DNA of 64,000 bases, from NCBI GenBank assembly GCA_947624785.1, contig CANQLV010000007.1:158271-222270 (forward strand), read 5' to 3'. The stretch comes from Akkermansia muciniphila (GTDB lineage: Bacteria > Verrucomicrobiota > Verrucomicrobiia > Verrucomicrobiales > Akkermansiaceae). The notes beneath the pieces are model-generated. The model did no database searches, was not told the DNA's origin, and worked only from the letters and a program-made list of their open reading frames with translations. A program made the position numbers and the translations under genes. Shown here one piece after another: positions 25,741-35,910 of the stretch (its first letter is position 1; the number at the start of each line of letters is the position of its first letter).

Positions 25741-27354
25741 ATGTTCGACATCCTGCTCAATCACAACACCCTGGTTCTCTTTGGAATCATCTTCTTCGGC
25801 ATCGCCCTCGGCAGCATTAAAATATACGGCCTGAACCTCGGCCTCTCCGGCGTTCTCTTCGTGGCGCTGGCCGCCGGCCACTACCGCCTGGCCATCCCCA
25901 ACGGCGTGGGACAACTTGGCCTGGCGCTCTTTGTGTACTGCGTGGGCCTCAGCGCGGGCAACCGCTTCTTCTCCGCCATCGCCAAGCAGGGGAGCAAGCT
26001 CGCGGTCATGTCCGCCGTGATTGTAGGTGTTTCAGCCCTCTTCACCTGCCTCTTCGGCATCTGGTTCAATGTCCCCGCGGGAATATCCTCCGGCATCTTC
26101 GCCGGCGCGTGCACCAGCACCCCGGCCCTGGCGGCGGCCACGGAAAGCCTGCCGGGAGCCTCCGGCAGCGGCGTCAGCATCGGCTACGGCATCGCCTACC
26201 CCTTCGGCGTGGTGGGCGTGGTCCTCTTCGTCCAGCTTCTGCCGCGCCTGCTGCACATTGACCTGAACAAGGAGGCCAAAGTCATGCACTCCAGGCAGGA
26301 GGCCAGCATCATCTCACGCCTGGTCCGCGTCACGCAGCCCAACCTGGTCGGCCAGAACATTGCGGACTGCAAGCTGCTGGACGGCCTGCACTGCATGGTC
26401 ACCCGCGTGGTGCGCAACGACAGGCTGATGCCCCTGACGCCGGAAGACACGTTCCAAAAAGGAACGGAAGTCCTCATCGTCGGCAACAGCGACACCATGC
26501 CGCACGACATCGCCTTCCTGGGGGAAATATGTGAAAACCCCTACCCCATGGACTCCCAGAAGGAGCGCCGCAAGCTGATCCTGACAAACAAAAGCTACGC
26601 CGGGCGCAAGCTCCGCGAACTGAAAACCCTGCGCACGGACGGCGTCATCATCTCCCGCATCTCCCGCCTGGGCTTCACCTTCGTCCCCACCGGGGACACC
26701 ACGCTGGAACGAAACGACGTGCTGACCGTGGTGGGCTCTCCGGAAAACCTCACCAAATACGGGGACAAGATCGGCCACCGCAGCCAGGACATGAACCAGA
26801 CGGACCTGCTTTCCCTGGGCTTCGGCCTCTCCATGGGCATCATCCTGGGGTTGGTCAACTTCAGCTTCGGCAACGGCCTGGGCATCTCCCTGGGGATTGC
26901 CGGCGGCCCCCTCATCGTCGCCCTGCTGCTCGGCCACTTCGGCCGCCTGGGTCCCATTGTGGGGTACATTCCGCGCCCCACCCGCCTTCTTCTGCAGGAC
27001 CTGGGACTGGTCTTCTTCCTGGCTGACGCCGGCATCAAGGGCGGCGCGGACCTGGTTACCACCGTGGCGACTCACGGCGCTGCCGTCTTCATCATGGGCA
27101 TCATCGTCACCTGCTCCGGCATGTTCGCCGGCTACTTCGTAGGCATGAAAATCTTCAAGATGAACATCCTGGAATGCCTGGGCGGCATCTGCGGCGGCAT
27201 GACCTCCACCCCGGCCCTGGGTGCCATCGCCAGCAAGACGGACTCCCAGGCCCCCGTGGTCAGCTACGCCACCGCCTACCCCGTGGCCCTCATCCTGATG
27301 ACTATCATCGCCAAAGTCATCATCCAGACCATCGGCGGCGTGGTGGGAGTGTAA
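25741..27354 (+). CDS. AAE-family (aspartate-alanine exchanger-like) transporter with RCK_C domains
   Basis: The 537-residue inner-membrane protein has two duplicated five-helix halves (about 1-170 and 355-535), each with a CTSTPAL/GMTSTPALGA motif and GYGIAYPFG/SYATAYPV motifs of the AspT/YidE-type AAE family. A cytoplasmic centre carries two TrkA-C (RCK_C) domains (about 190-345: LVGQNIADCKLLDGLH...; AGRKLRELKTL...). AspT exchanges aspartate for alanine; other members move succinate or unknown anions. It starts 11 bp after nrdG and may be read through from the nrd promoter, although no functional tie is evident. Confidence 0.85.
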   Translation: MFDILLNHNTLVLFGIIFFGIALGSIKIYGLNLGLSGVLFVALAAGHYRLAIPNGVGQLGLALFVYCVGLSAGNRFFSAIAKQGSKLAVMSAVIVGVSALFTCLFGIWFNVPAGISSGIFAGACTSTPALAAATESLPGASGSGVSIGYGIAYPFGVVGVVLFVQLLPRLLHIDLNKEAKVMHSRQEASIISRLVRVTQPNLVGQNIADCKLLDGLHCMVTRVVRNDRLMPLTPEDTFQKGTEVLIVGNSDTMPHDIAFLGEICENPYPMDSQKERRKLILTNKSYAGRKLRELKTLRTDGVIISRISRLGFTFVPTGDTTLERNDVLTVVGSPENLTKYGDKIGHRSQDMNQTDLLSLGFGLSMGIILGLVNFSFGNGLGISLGIAGGPLIVALLLGHFGRLGPIVGYIPRPTRLLLQDLGLVFFLADAGIKGGADLVTTVATHGAAVFIMGIIVTCSGMFAGYFVGMKIFKMNILECLGGICGGMTSTPALGAIASKTDSQAPVVSYATAYPVALILMTIIAKVIIQTIGGVVGV

Positions 27355-27427
27355 ATGCCCCGCGGAAAGGTGCCGGAAATCAGGAATTAAAGACAGGATA
27401 AGCCGCCGCCAGCCTCCCGGCGTTCCG

Positions 27428-29569
27428 TCACTCCCTTTCAATCACCTCCATGGAGACGGACTGGAAGACCCTCTTCCAGCGGATGCGGATGCCAGCGTTC
27501 ATCAGGAAATCGCCGCCCAGCACCCGTTCATGGGCGTCTGTGAGGGCGCCGTTTTCATCCATGTTAATTTCTCTCACCAGATATCTGGCGCCAGGGTCCA
27601 GGCCTTTCAGGCGCAGGGGAGGCGGGGAATCAGCCAGCCATTTGTCCATCAGCCACGCGAAGACGACGGCCCTTTTTTCATGGACGTACATCAGGGACGC
27701 TACCCGGCTTTCATACGGGGAGGACAGGCGGTACAGGTCCCCGAACTGGACCACGGGGCGGATGCGCTTGTATTCCGCCAGCGCCCTTCGGAAAAAAGCC
27801 ATGTCCTCTTCCGTCATGTCGCAGGGCTGGAGTTCAAAACCCAGGCGGCCGGACATCGCCACGTCAAACCGGAATTTGAGCGGCGTGGCGCGCCCTGTCT
27901 GATGATTGGGGGAAGCCGTCACATGGGAAGCCATGGAGATGGCCGGGAACAGGTGCCCGATGCCCCACTGCATGAATACGCGTTCACAGGCGTCCGTATT
28001 GTCGGACGTCCAGAATTCATGATGCCTCCGCATGGTTCCATAGTCGGCGCGGCCTCCGCCGGAGGAACAGGCCTGGAAGGTCACGTCCGGGAATTCCGCC
28101 GCAAGCGTATCCAGAATGCTTTCATAGCCGCGGACATAGTCCATGGACAGGTTCCCCTGATGGGAGGCGTCCAGCCAGGAGGAGCCGGGATCGGAAATCT
28201 TGCGGTTGCAGTCCCATTTGACATAGGAAATGCCCGGATGTTCTCCCAACAGTTTCCGCATGGCGTCAAGAATGTATCCGCGCACATCCGGGTTGCTCAA
28301 ATCCAGCAGGTACTGGGTGCGTTCCAGCCTGTTTTCCCGGTGCGGAAGGCCGATGACCCATTCCGGATGCTTTTGATAGAGTTCCGACCGGGGGTTCACC
28401 ATTTCCGGCTCCACCCAGATGCCGAAATGTATTCCCAGCTTTTCCGCCTGGCGGACCAGGCCTTCCAGCCCGTGGGGCAATTTGTCGCGGTTTACCCGCC
28501 AGTCCCCCAGCCCGGCCCGGGCGTCATTGCGCGGGAATTGATTGCCGAACCAGCCGTCGTCCAGCACGAACAGCTCAATTCCCAAATCCGCCGCACGCTT
28601 CATCATGCCGTGCAGCACTTTTTCCGTGAAGGTAAAGTACACGCCCTCCCATGAATTCAATAAGGTGAGCCGCTCCGTGCCGCCGCCACGCAGGCCGTAG
28701 CGGCGCGCCCAACGGTGGATGCGCCGGGAGGCTTCCCCCTTGCCTTTCTCACTGTGCGCCAGAATGAGGGGAGGCGTTTCAAACACTCCGCCGCCGTCCA
28801 GCAGATAGGAAGCGGGGGCCACATCCGGCCCCGCTCCTGCAAAAAGGTAGTGATACGGGCTGTGCCGGAACCATATCCGGTAGTTGCCGGACCATGCCAG
28901 CGCCCCCAGAATCACTTCCCCGGAGTTTTCCTGCGCCGGACCATCCAGGGAGATGATGAAGCCCGGGCTTCCCTCCTGGGCGGCGCGGGTTCCGGTTCCG
29001 GAAACCAGGGCCAGTTCATGGCCCCGCGCCACTTCCTCCTCGCTCATCAGGGATTCCCCGCCCCACGTACCGCGGAAGCTGGTGACGAAGTACCGTTCCG
29101 CTCGCAAGTTCAGTTGCGCGGACGCCGCGCGGTGCAGGCGGATGCCGCCTTTTCCCTCGTTCCGTATCACCGCCCACTGCATGAAGGTGTCCGATTCCCG
29201 GTGGGAGCGCACGTGGATTTCCACCCGCACAGGGTAGGAAGGGTCCTTCCCATAGAAGACGGCTTCTTCCCGGTCGTCATCCAGCTCCAGCACTTCCCAT
29301 CCCTGGCATTCCAGGCGCAGGGAAAGAGTTCCGTCCGCCTGGGTCGCGCAAATGCAGTATTCATCCGACGCATTGGGAAGCCCCGTCACGGAGTCCGCCA
29401 GGGTGGAATACAGGAGAGGCGCATCCGCGGCGCTTTCCAGGGCATCCTCCGGTTCACGCAGCCGCGGTCCGTAATAGGCGCGGCGCACGCGGCCCTGTTC
29501 ATCCCTGAACAGGGTCATCTGGGAGGAACGGGTCAGCAAATGAACGGAGTCCGGAGTCATGGGCGGCAA
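27428..29569 (-). CDS. Alpha-galactosidase (GH36)
   Basis: The 713-residue enzyme hydrolyses terminal alpha-galactosides. The N-terminal beta-sandwich (about 1-290) precedes a TIM barrel with LDDGWFG (337-342), GIWVEPEMVNP (383-393), nucleophile Asp453 in YVKWDCNR and the acid/base in SDNTDA (Asp523/Asp526). The all-beta C-terminal domain ends at VIERE. No signal peptide is seen, so it is probably cytoplasmic or acts on imported oligosaccharides. Alpha-galactosyl caps such as blood-group B epitopes on mucin are plausible substrates; GH36 also includes alpha-GalNAc-ases. Confidence 0.92.
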   Translation of the reverse strand: MPPMTPDSVHLLTRSSQMTLFRDEQGRVRRAYYGPRLREPEDALESAADAPLLYSTLADSVTGLPNASDEYCICATQADGTLSLRLECQGWEVLELDDDREEAVFYGKDPSYPVRVEIHVRSHRESDTFMQWAVIRNEGKGGIRLHRAASAQLNLRAERYFVTSFRGTWGGESLMSEEEVARGHELALVSGTGTRAAQEGSPGFIISLDGPAQENSGEVILGALAWSGNYRIWFRHSPYHYLFAGAGPDVAPASYLLDGGGVFETPPLILAHSEKGKGEASRRIHRWARRYGLRGGGTERLTLLNSWEGVYFTFTEKVLHGMMKRAADLGIELFVLDDGWFGNQFPRNDARAGLGDWRVNRDKLPHGLEGLVRQAEKLGIHFGIWVEPEMVNPRSELYQKHPEWVIGLPHRENRLERTQYLLDLSNPDVRGYILDAMRKLLGEHPGISYVKWDCNRKISDPGSSWLDASHQGNLSMDYVRGYESILDTLAAEFPDVTFQACSSGGGRADYGTMRRHHEFWTSDNTDACERVFMQWGIGHLFPAISMASHVTASPNHQTGRATPLKFRFDVAMSGRLGFELQPCDMTEEDMAFFRRALAEYKRIRPVVQFGDLYRLSSPYESRVASLMYVHEKRAVVFAWLMDKWLADSPPPLRLKGLDPGARYLVREINMDENGALTDAHERVLGGDFLMNAGIRIRWKRVFQSVSMEVIERE

Positions 29570-29690
29570 ATGGGGAAAGGGTCAGTCATTTTTTCCGGGC
29601 AGGTGCACAGCCGCTCCTGCCTTGTCCATTAATCCCTGCCCAGCACGGGGAAGTCAATGGCAAAATGGCAGGAGGGCCCCGACGTTTTCC

Positions 29691-29963
29691 CTACTTTTTC
29701 CACAAACGGGGGGAAGGCCGGAATTTCATGGTGCTTGATTCATGCACAAACAGTTTGCCGCCGTTTTCCGGATGGCGCACCACGCGGGCGCGCCGCCGCT
29801 TGATGCCGAACGAACCAAAGCCGCGGAATTTGACCAGTGAGCGCCTCCGGACCGACCGGGCAATCGTGTCCAGCACCGCGTTCAGCGCGCGTTCCGCCTG
29901 CCGGGGGGTAACGCCCTCCCCCAGCTCCCGCTGAAGTTCCCTGACGAATTGTGTTTTATTCAT
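29691..29963 (-). CDS. HU/IHF-family DNA-binding protein
   Basis: The 90-residue protein starts at MNKTQFVRELQREL. It has the two N-terminal helices, the KFRGFGSFGIKRRRARVVRHPENGG beta-arm region and C-terminal KFRPSPRLWKK that define HU/IHF histone-like proteins, which bend and compact DNA as dimers. The usual arm-tip R-NP is R-HPENG here. The frame is open upstream to 30077 but without family character. The arm is unusually Arg-rich (KRRRARVVR). It is a single gene between GH36 and the divergent membrane protein. Confidence 0.9.
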   Translation of the reverse strand: MNKTQFVRELQRELGEGVTPRQAERALNAVLDTIARSVRRRSLVKFRGFGSFGIKRRRARVVRHPENGGKLFVHESSTMKFRPSPRLWKK

Positions 29964-30117
29964 AGGCCGGCCAGCATGATATGCTCCGTTCTCCCGGTAA
30001 AGCGGAGAAGGAGCGCAGGCATTTCTGCCACCAGGCCCAGCAGGGGACGCCCCTCCGTTCCGTGCTGCAAGTTTCATCCTTGCCCCCCTCCGGCGGACAC
30101 ATTAAGGTTCGGGGCAG

Positions 30118-31593
30118 ATGTCTTCCCCCGCCGCCGATGATCCGCGCCCGGAACGAGCTTTCAACGTAACCGCGTTGAAATGGAATACCTGCGCGTGGCT
30201 TCTGCTGCCCGTCCTGGTATTCATGGCCGGGTGGATGCACTGGTATGCCGCCATCCCCCTTGCGGCCCTGATGGCCGCGGGGCTGGGGCTGGCGCCGCAA
30301 AGGCGGAAAGAACCGCCGGAAAGGGAACCTCTTCCCGCTTTTCCCCTGTTTAACCGCTCCTCGTTTCTTGTCCTGGCCGCGTTCATCGCCCTGATGGCCC
30401 TGTCCGGATGGGGGGAATGGGTCAATCAGCACCCGGACCACACCGTCAGGAACGCCTGCCTTCGTGAATTGGTCGCCAGCCCGTGGCCCGTCGTTTTTCC
30501 GGACGGAGACGTCTTGATCTACAACACAGGGTTCTGGATGGTTCCGGCCCTGGCAGGCAAAGTGGCAGGTATGGGGGTTGCCCGGGCGTTTGTCGTGCTG
30601 TGGGGGGCATGGGGCCTGTTCCTTGTGTGGCTGTGGCTGTGCGTTTTCTCCGGACGCCGTTCCCTGCTGCTCGCCCTGCTGATGGTGATGTTCGGCTCCC
30701 TGCTGAATTTCCAATGCTGGCTGGGGCTGGACCTGTTCCGTCTGCATTACTTCGGCACGGCGGAACAGATCATGTGCAGCGCAAACGCCTCCATCCCCGT
30801 CATGCTTTTTTTCATCTTCCTGGCTTCGGGACGCATGCCCCTGCATTGGATGCCCCTGTTGTTCGCGGCCACGGCCTTTTATTCTCCCCTCGCGGCCCTG
30901 GGGGGGCTGCCCCTGGCGGCCTGCCAGTGGGCCCGGCAATGCAAAGACGGCCTCTCCCCGTGGCACAGCCTGCTCCATCCCTCCTTTCCGGCAGCCGTCA
31001 TGCTGGGGGCGTGCTTCCTTCTTTATTATGCGGCGGTAAACGCGCCGTCCTCCCGCATGGGCATGCGCCCCTTTTACTCACACCCGGGGGATTTTCTGCT
31101 GGCGGGAACCTCCTTCCTGCTGTACGCCCTGTTCTGCTGGCGGGATTTCCGGCGGAACCCCCTCTTTATCTGTACAGTGGCCACCGGACTGCTGCTGCCC
31201 TTCTTTTACGTGAACGGGGACGTCAACGACCTGCTCTGCAAGGGAAGCGTTCCGGCGATGGCCTGCCTGCTCGCCTTTCTGGCCTCCACCTGGACGCGGC
31301 ATCCCCGTCTCCGGATCTGGATATGGCTCCTGCTGGCGCTCGGGCTGGCGCCCCGGTTCAATGTTCCCTATTACTGCTGTTCTTCCAGCGCCCTACAGGC
31401 ATTTCTGACGCCTTCCGCCTCATGCACGGAGCCTTCCTCTTTTCCCTGCCGGGAATGGCGGCGGCTCACCTATGCGCCGCAGGCGCGCCACCAGGATGAA
31501 TGGGGCCGCACCATGCACCACCCCGGACACCGGTGGTATCCCTATTATTCCGGCACGCCGCGCCCATGGCTGCGCTTCATTTACCGTTTTTAG
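30118..31593 (+). CDS. Multi-pass membrane protein of unknown function (copy A)
   Basis: The 491-residue protein has about ten membrane segments. A luminal-side motif VRNACLRELVASPWPVVFPDGDVLIYNTGFW (about 105-135) is shared with the protein at 52626-54113. The topology, with a first large loop and a soluble C-terminal tail (about 430-491, Cys and His containing), recalls GT-C-type glycosyltransferases or polymerases. No catalytic motif is confidently assigned, so the function is unknown. The start is the first ATG with the TM1 context intact, 154 bp from the divergent HU gene. The restriction island starts just beyond its stop. Confidence 0.75.
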   Translation: MSSPAADDPRPERAFNVTALKWNTCAWLLLPVLVFMAGWMHWYAAIPLAALMAAGLGLAPQRRKEPPEREPLPAFPLFNRSSFLVLAAFIALMALSGWGEWVNQHPDHTVRNACLRELVASPWPVVFPDGDVLIYNTGFWMVPALAGKVAGMGVARAFVVLWGAWGLFLVWLWLCVFSGRRSLLLALLMVMFGSLLNFQCWLGLDLFRLHYFGTAEQIMCSANASIPVMLFFIFLASGRMPLHWMPLLFAATAFYSPLAALGGLPLAACQWARQCKDGLSPWHSLLHPSFPAAVMLGACFLLYYAAVNAPSSRMGMRPFYSHPGDFLLAGTSFLLYALFCWRDFRRNPLFICTVATGLLLPFFYVNGDVNDLLCKGSVPAMACLLAFLASTWTRHPRLRIWIWLLLALGLAPRFNVPYYCCSSSALQAFLTPSASCTEPSSFPCREWRRLTYAPQARHQDEWGRTMHHPGHRWYPYYSGTPRPWLRFIYRF

Positions 31594-31658
31594 AAGAGTA
31601 ACACCTCATGATGCCGAATGAGGGCGGCAAAATCGGGCAACTTGCCCGTGTGCAGGTA

Positions 31659-34600
31659 TTAAATTTGACCTCCGATGTCCCTAAACTTTTCAATGAAAGC
31701 GACGATTTTTTGAAAGACGCTCTGTTTCTTCGTTAGATATTGAGGATTTAATGGACTCATCTTCGGCAGAATAGCATTGAGGTCAGCGCCGTTCTCGCTG
31801 GCGTACTTCCGTTTCAAAGATGTTTGAATATATCGCTTTGCGGCTTCCTCGTTCAGTTTCTCTTCCGTAATCAGAGCATCAGCTTCCTTTTTTTGTTTCT
31901 CTTGGGCATAAGTAAAGAAAGCAGCAATAATATCAGCCTTATCTCGAATCGGTTCCAAATTTGTTTCATTGATAAAATCAACCAGGAGGCTCTCTTTTGC
32001 CCTGTTCCCGATGCTCGCTCTGATAACACGGCGCACCTCATCTACCAAGGCAGGCTTGTCCTTCGTTTTCCTGTTGTGTTCGAAAATCAGTTCGAGAATA
32101 TAGTCGAGATTTATTTCCTGAGATTTAAGCAAATCAATTTCAAAGACCACATCATCCCAGTCTATTTTTGAATCTTCCGGAGCTTTACCGTTCCTCTCAT
32201 GTCTGAACCAGTCTCGAATATCATTGTATATTGAACGATAATCCTGTACGGTTCGCTCTTTCAGTACATCAATGCCCTGCATGGCTGCAATATCTTCATC
32301 AGTCAAGAAGTTGGCATTCTTAAACGCTTCAAGAGCCGCACTATCCTCTTTGTCTATTTTTTGCAGGGCTTTGAGCTGTGTAAACTCATCGTAGTTTTGT
32401 AAAATATTTTCTATCCGTAGATATTCTCCGAACAGCTTAACAAAGGATTTTTTATCTGCTTCCGTCACTATCTCATCCGGGGCAGGGAATTTCTCTTTCA
32501 GTTCCATGACAACTTCCACATACCCTTTTCTCGCCTCGCCGGTGGCAATATCTTTAAATCCTTCAAGGTATTCCTTGTAGCTCTTTTCAAGTACTACGTT
32601 CCTTGTGTTCTTATCTCCAAACAGAGTGATCGCATCTATTGTAGATTGTTCCAAATCCCTGAATGTGACGATATTGCCGAAAGTCTTGGTTGCGTCATAG
32701 ATGCGATTGGTACGTGAAAACGCCTGCATCAGACCGTGATAACGCAGATTCTTGTCTACAAACAGTGTGTTCAAAGCAGGAGCATCAAAACCGGTAAGGA
32801 ACATACCGACCACAATGAGCAAGTCAACCTCCTGGTTTTTTACTCTTTTGGCCAAATCGCGATAATAGTTTTGGAACTCTTTACTATCCACTCCGAAGTT
32901 TGTTTTAAACATCACGTTGTAATCGCCAATCGCTTTTGCCAAAAACTCTTTGGCGCTGCTGTCCATTGCCGAAGGGTCAAAATTTTCATCTTTGATATCG
33001 CCCTTAGCGCTTTGTTCTTCATTTGGGGCGAAAGAAAATATGGTGGCAATTCTCAGGGGCCTGTCACTTTCTTTCTGTAGATTGTTCAATTCCTGATAAT
33101 ACAGTTTGGCAGCCTCAACGCTGTTTACTGCGAACATGGCATTAAAGCCCTTGTTATTTCCTTGCGTTCTATGGGTTTTTATCCTGAAATTCTGCAGGAT
33201 GTATTGAGAAATCCCTTTGATCCGGTCTGGATGAAGCAAAAGCTTTTGATTTTCTGCCGCATTCAACTTGATTTCATCTTTTTCAGTTTCCAAATTCTTA
33301 AACCGTGGACGAACATCGTTGTAGTCCACTTTGAACTTCAAAACCTTTTCATCACGTATGGCGTCTGTGATGACATACGAATGCAGCTCACGGCCGAACA
33401 CACTGGCCGTAGTCTCCGCACCCAAAGCATTCTCAGGAAAAATAGGGGTGCCCGTAAAGCCAAATTGGTAATATCTCTTGAATCTCTTTTTCAGATTCTT
33501 CTGCGCTTCTCCGAATTGGGAACGGTGGCACTCATCGAAGATAAATACAACCTGCTTTTGATAGACAGGCAAGTTGCTTTCGCTCTTCATGAGGTTGTTC
33601 AGCTTTTGAATGGTCGTGACAATGATTTTGTCGTTATTTTTCTCTGTGTTCCGCTTCAGTCCTGCCGTGCTTTCTGATCCATTGACGCTATCGGGCGAAA
33701 AACGTTGGTACTCTTTCATCGTCTGATAATCCAAATCCTTGCGGTCAACAACAAAGAACACCTTGTCGATAAAATCAAGTTGGGTGGCAAGCTGCGCGGC
33801 CTTAAAACTTGTCAGAGTTTTGCCAGACCCCGTGGTGTGCCAGATGTATCCGCCTCCCTCCGGATTGCTCCATTTCTTAGCCTGGTAAGAGCTCTTTATC
33901 TTCCACAAGATGCGTTCCGTTGCCGCAATCTGGTAGGGTCGCATAATGAGCAGCGTGTTACTGGCATCGAACACCGAATATGTGAAAAGAACCTGCAGCA
34001 GCGTATTTTTCTGGAAAAATGTCGCCGTAAAATCCTTTAAGTCTTTAATCAGCGTATTGTCCGACTTCGCCCAGTTCATCGTAAAGTCAAAACTGTTTTT
34101 ATCACGCTTTACGGTATTGGCAAAATAACGGGTATCCGTACCGTTGGAGATGACGAAAACCTGTAAGTATTTATAAAGTGAACTTTCGCTGTTGAAGCTC
34201 TCTTTGCTATAGCGATGCACCTGATTAAAAGCCTCGCGGATAGCCACACCCCGCTTTTTCAGCTCTATCTGTACCATAGGCAACCCATTTACCAGTATCG
34301 TGACATCGTAACGGTTTTTCTGTGCCCCGAACTGATTAATTACCTGCACTTTGTTGCGGGCAATATTTGTTTTATCTACCAAATAGATATTTTGGATATG
34401 CCCATCGTCAAACACAAAGTCATAGATGTAATTATCATGTATTTTTTTTGTTTTTTCAGCAAGACTGTCACTCTTCTTGTCTAAATATTCCTCCAGGAAG
34501 CGTCCCCATTCAGAATCGGTGAAAACGATATTATTGAGTGCCTGCAACTGGTTTCTCGCATTGCAGAGCAGGGCGGCAGGCGTAACAAGGCTGGGAACAT

Positions 34601-34757
34601 ATTCGTAACCTTGTGATATCAAGTCTTCTATAAATTCGCGTTCCAAAGCCGCCTCTGTCTGATAACCGGCGGGCGGCTCGCTTACTATTGAACTCTTGGT
34701 GTAGTTGTCGAGAACGATAAAGTTCTGTAATTCTGCTATGGTGCTGTATTGTGTCAT
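31659..34757 (-). CDS. hsdR: Type I restriction enzyme, endonuclease/translocase subunit HsdR (type IC)
   Basis: The 1032-residue motor-nuclease translocates DNA and cuts unmethylated DNA with HsdM and HsdS. The PD-(D/E)XK nuclease has Asp151, Glu165 and Lys167 ([10 protein letters not shown]...QIELKKRG). Walker A TTGSGKT has Lys313, and the DECH box is at 408-411. These are the same positions I recall for EcoR124I (1038 aa), placing it in family IC. Later helicase motifs include FTGTP and FLTGFDAP, then an all-helical C-terminus that contacts HsdM. It is the last gene of hsdM-hsdS-prrC-hsdR, 8 bp after prrC. AT-richer than its flanks. Confidence 0.96.
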   Translation of the reverse strand: MTQYSTIAELQNFIVLDNYTKSSIVSEPPAGYQTEAALEREFIEDLISQGYEYVPSLVTPAALLCNARNQLQALNNIVFTDSEWGRFLEEYLDKKSDSLAEKTKKIHDNYIYDFVFDDGHIQNIYLVDKTNIARNKVQVINQFGAQKNRYDVTILVNGLPMVQIELKKRGVAIREAFNQVHRYSKESFNSESSLYKYLQVFVISNGTDTRYFANTVKRDKNSFDFTMNWAKSDNTLIKDLKDFTATFFQKNTLLQVLFTYSVFDASNTLLIMRPYQIAATERILWKIKSSYQAKKWSNPEGGGYIWHTTGSGKTLTSFKAAQLATQLDFIDKVFFVVDRKDLDYQTMKEYQRFSPDSVNGSESTAGLKRNTEKNNDKIIVTTIQKLNNLMKSESNLPVYQKQVVFIFDECHRSQFGEAQKNLKKRFKRYYQFGFTGTPIFPENALGAETTASVFGRELHSYVITDAIRDEKVLKFKVDYNDVRPRFKNLETEKDEIKLNAAENQKLLLHPDRIKGISQYILQNFRIKTHRTQGNNKGFNAMFAVNSVEAAKLYYQELNNLQKESDRPLRIATIFSFAPNEEQSAKGDIKDENFDPSAMDSSAKEFLAKAIGDYNVMFKTNFGVDSKEFQNYYRDLAKRVKNQEVDLLIVVGMFLTGFDAPALNTLFVDKNLRYHGLMQAFSRTNRIYDATKTFGNIVTFRDLEQSTIDAITLFGDKNTRNVVLEKSYKEYLEGFKDIATGEARKGYVEVVMELKEKFPAPDEIVTEADKKSFVKLFGEYLRIENILQNYDEFTQLKALQKIDKEDSAALEAFKNANFLTDEDIAAMQGIDVLKERTVQDYRSIYNDIRDWFRHERNGKAPEDSKIDWDDVVFEIDLLKSQEINLDYILELIFEHNRKTKDKPALVDEVRRVIRASIGNRAKESLLVDFINETNLEPIRDKADIIAAFFTYAQEKQKKEADALITEEKLNEEAAKRYIQTSLKRKYASENGADLNAILPKMSPLNPQYLTKKQSVFQKIVAFIEKFRDIGGQI

Positions 34758-34765
34758 GTCATCCG

Positions 34766-35908
34766 CTATTTATGGTCAACGATTGAGTGGAATTGATATT
34801 GAGATATTAGCACCTCTTTTACTAAATAAGTTAATACTCTTTTATCCTCTTCTTTAACAATTGAAGATTCCTCTCCACTATGTTTAGAATGGCTATACAG
34901 ATTGATTCGCCTGCAATATGCCTCACGCGATTCGGCAGGTAAAAGTTCTCCCCAATTTTTATAACCAAGAAATGTAGCAGTTTTTTCTAATATATTACGA
35001 AGAAAATTATAATGATATTTTTGAATATCATCTGAGATGATGGCTTTATTCAACTCAGTTAAGAGAGCTAAATGATAGGAAAAAGGAGAATCGTTGGTAT
35101 CTATGGGTAAAAAAGTGCCATCATCCAATTTTTCCAAGCGTTTTTTTACACTATGCCTTGAGCTGTAGCTATAACGCGAATCCGCATTGTTAAATGCATT
35201 AAATAGTACATTATAGAAAAGCGGATTGTGTGTTGTAATAATAAACTTCAACTTCGACTGACTTGATTTTATTAATTCTGCTACATCTACCGCCAATTCA
35301 ATCAAATGATTGTCGTCCAACGAACTTACAGGATCGTCTATGAAAAAGTATTCCAAATCATCAAACTTATTTGTCGAGCGGTTTTCCGGCTCTGGAACAT
35401 TCAGTACTTCGACTACCTCTTTCAGCAGACTGTAAAACACGCACCAAATAAAACAACTTTCTTCGCCTCTCGATATCTTGATATTATCAATTCGCTCTTC
35501 GTTGCCACCTTTTATAGAAAAGGAAACCTCATTATAACCTTCATTGAAACATGGAGTCAGTTTATCATTGGTATAATGCTGGAAATCTGTTATGATATTA
35601 TTGGTTTGTCCTTCAACTTTAAGCACCCATTCAGTAAAGGCATTAGGACGTATCAACAGCTTCCTGTTTGTATCCCCGTCCAGATCATTATCCCAATAGA
35701 ACAAATCTTCAGTAAAAGCATTATAATACAATACTTTTACGCCAGTATCCCCGTCTTGCGCTTCTTCTTCCTCATGCTTGGGCGACACCAATTCTTTGAA
35801 TGCGCGAGACAGCCGCGTCTTTCCCACACCGTTAAAGGCATAGATAAGCTGGACCTTCTTTGGACTGTTTTTTAGCTCCTGAGCTATTTCTGTCAATGTT
35901 TTTCCCAT
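34766..35908 (-). CDS. prrC: PrrC-type anticodon nuclease (restriction-associated)
   Basis: The 380-residue toxin has an ABC-ATPase N-domain: Walker [10 protein letters not shown] (Lys30), the PrrC-typical [15 protein letters not shown] (61-75), signature ISRGEES (145-151), Walker [15 protein letters not shown] and ITTHNP. The C-terminal nuclease carries Arg304, Glu308 (RNILE) and His340 (YSHSKHS), with exactly the spacing of the R320-E324-H356 triad of E. coli PrrC. PrrC cuts tRNA-Lys at the anticodon when a phage peptide such as T4 Stp inactivates EcoprrI; at rest the Hsd proteins mask it. Its place between hsdS and hsdR, with 2- and 8-bp gaps, is the classic prr order. Confidence 0.92.
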   Translation of the reverse strand: MGKTLTEIAQELKNSPKKVQLIYAFNGVGKTRLSRAFKELVSPKHEEEEAQDGDTGVKVLYYNAFTEDLFYWDNDLDGDTNRKLLIRPNAFTEWVLKVEGQTNNIITDFQHYTNDKLTPCFNEGYNEVSFSIKGGNEERIDNIKISRGEESCFIWCVFYSLLKEVVEVLNVPEPENRSTNKFDDLEYFFIDDPVSSLDDNHLIELAVDVAELIKSSQSKLKFIITTHNPLFYNVLFNAFNNADSRYSYSSRHSVKKRLEKLDDGTFLPIDTNDSPFSYHLALLTELNKAIISDDIQKYHYNFLRNILEKTATFLGYKNWGELLPAESREAYCRRINLYSHSKHSGEESSIVKEEDKRVLTYLVKEVLISQYQFHSIVDHK

Positions 35909-35910
35909 CT

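Noticed and set aside
31634..31648. Short hairpin CGGGCA/TGCCCG before the restriction island
   Set aside because: Very short loop and no T run; not convincing as a terminator or island end.
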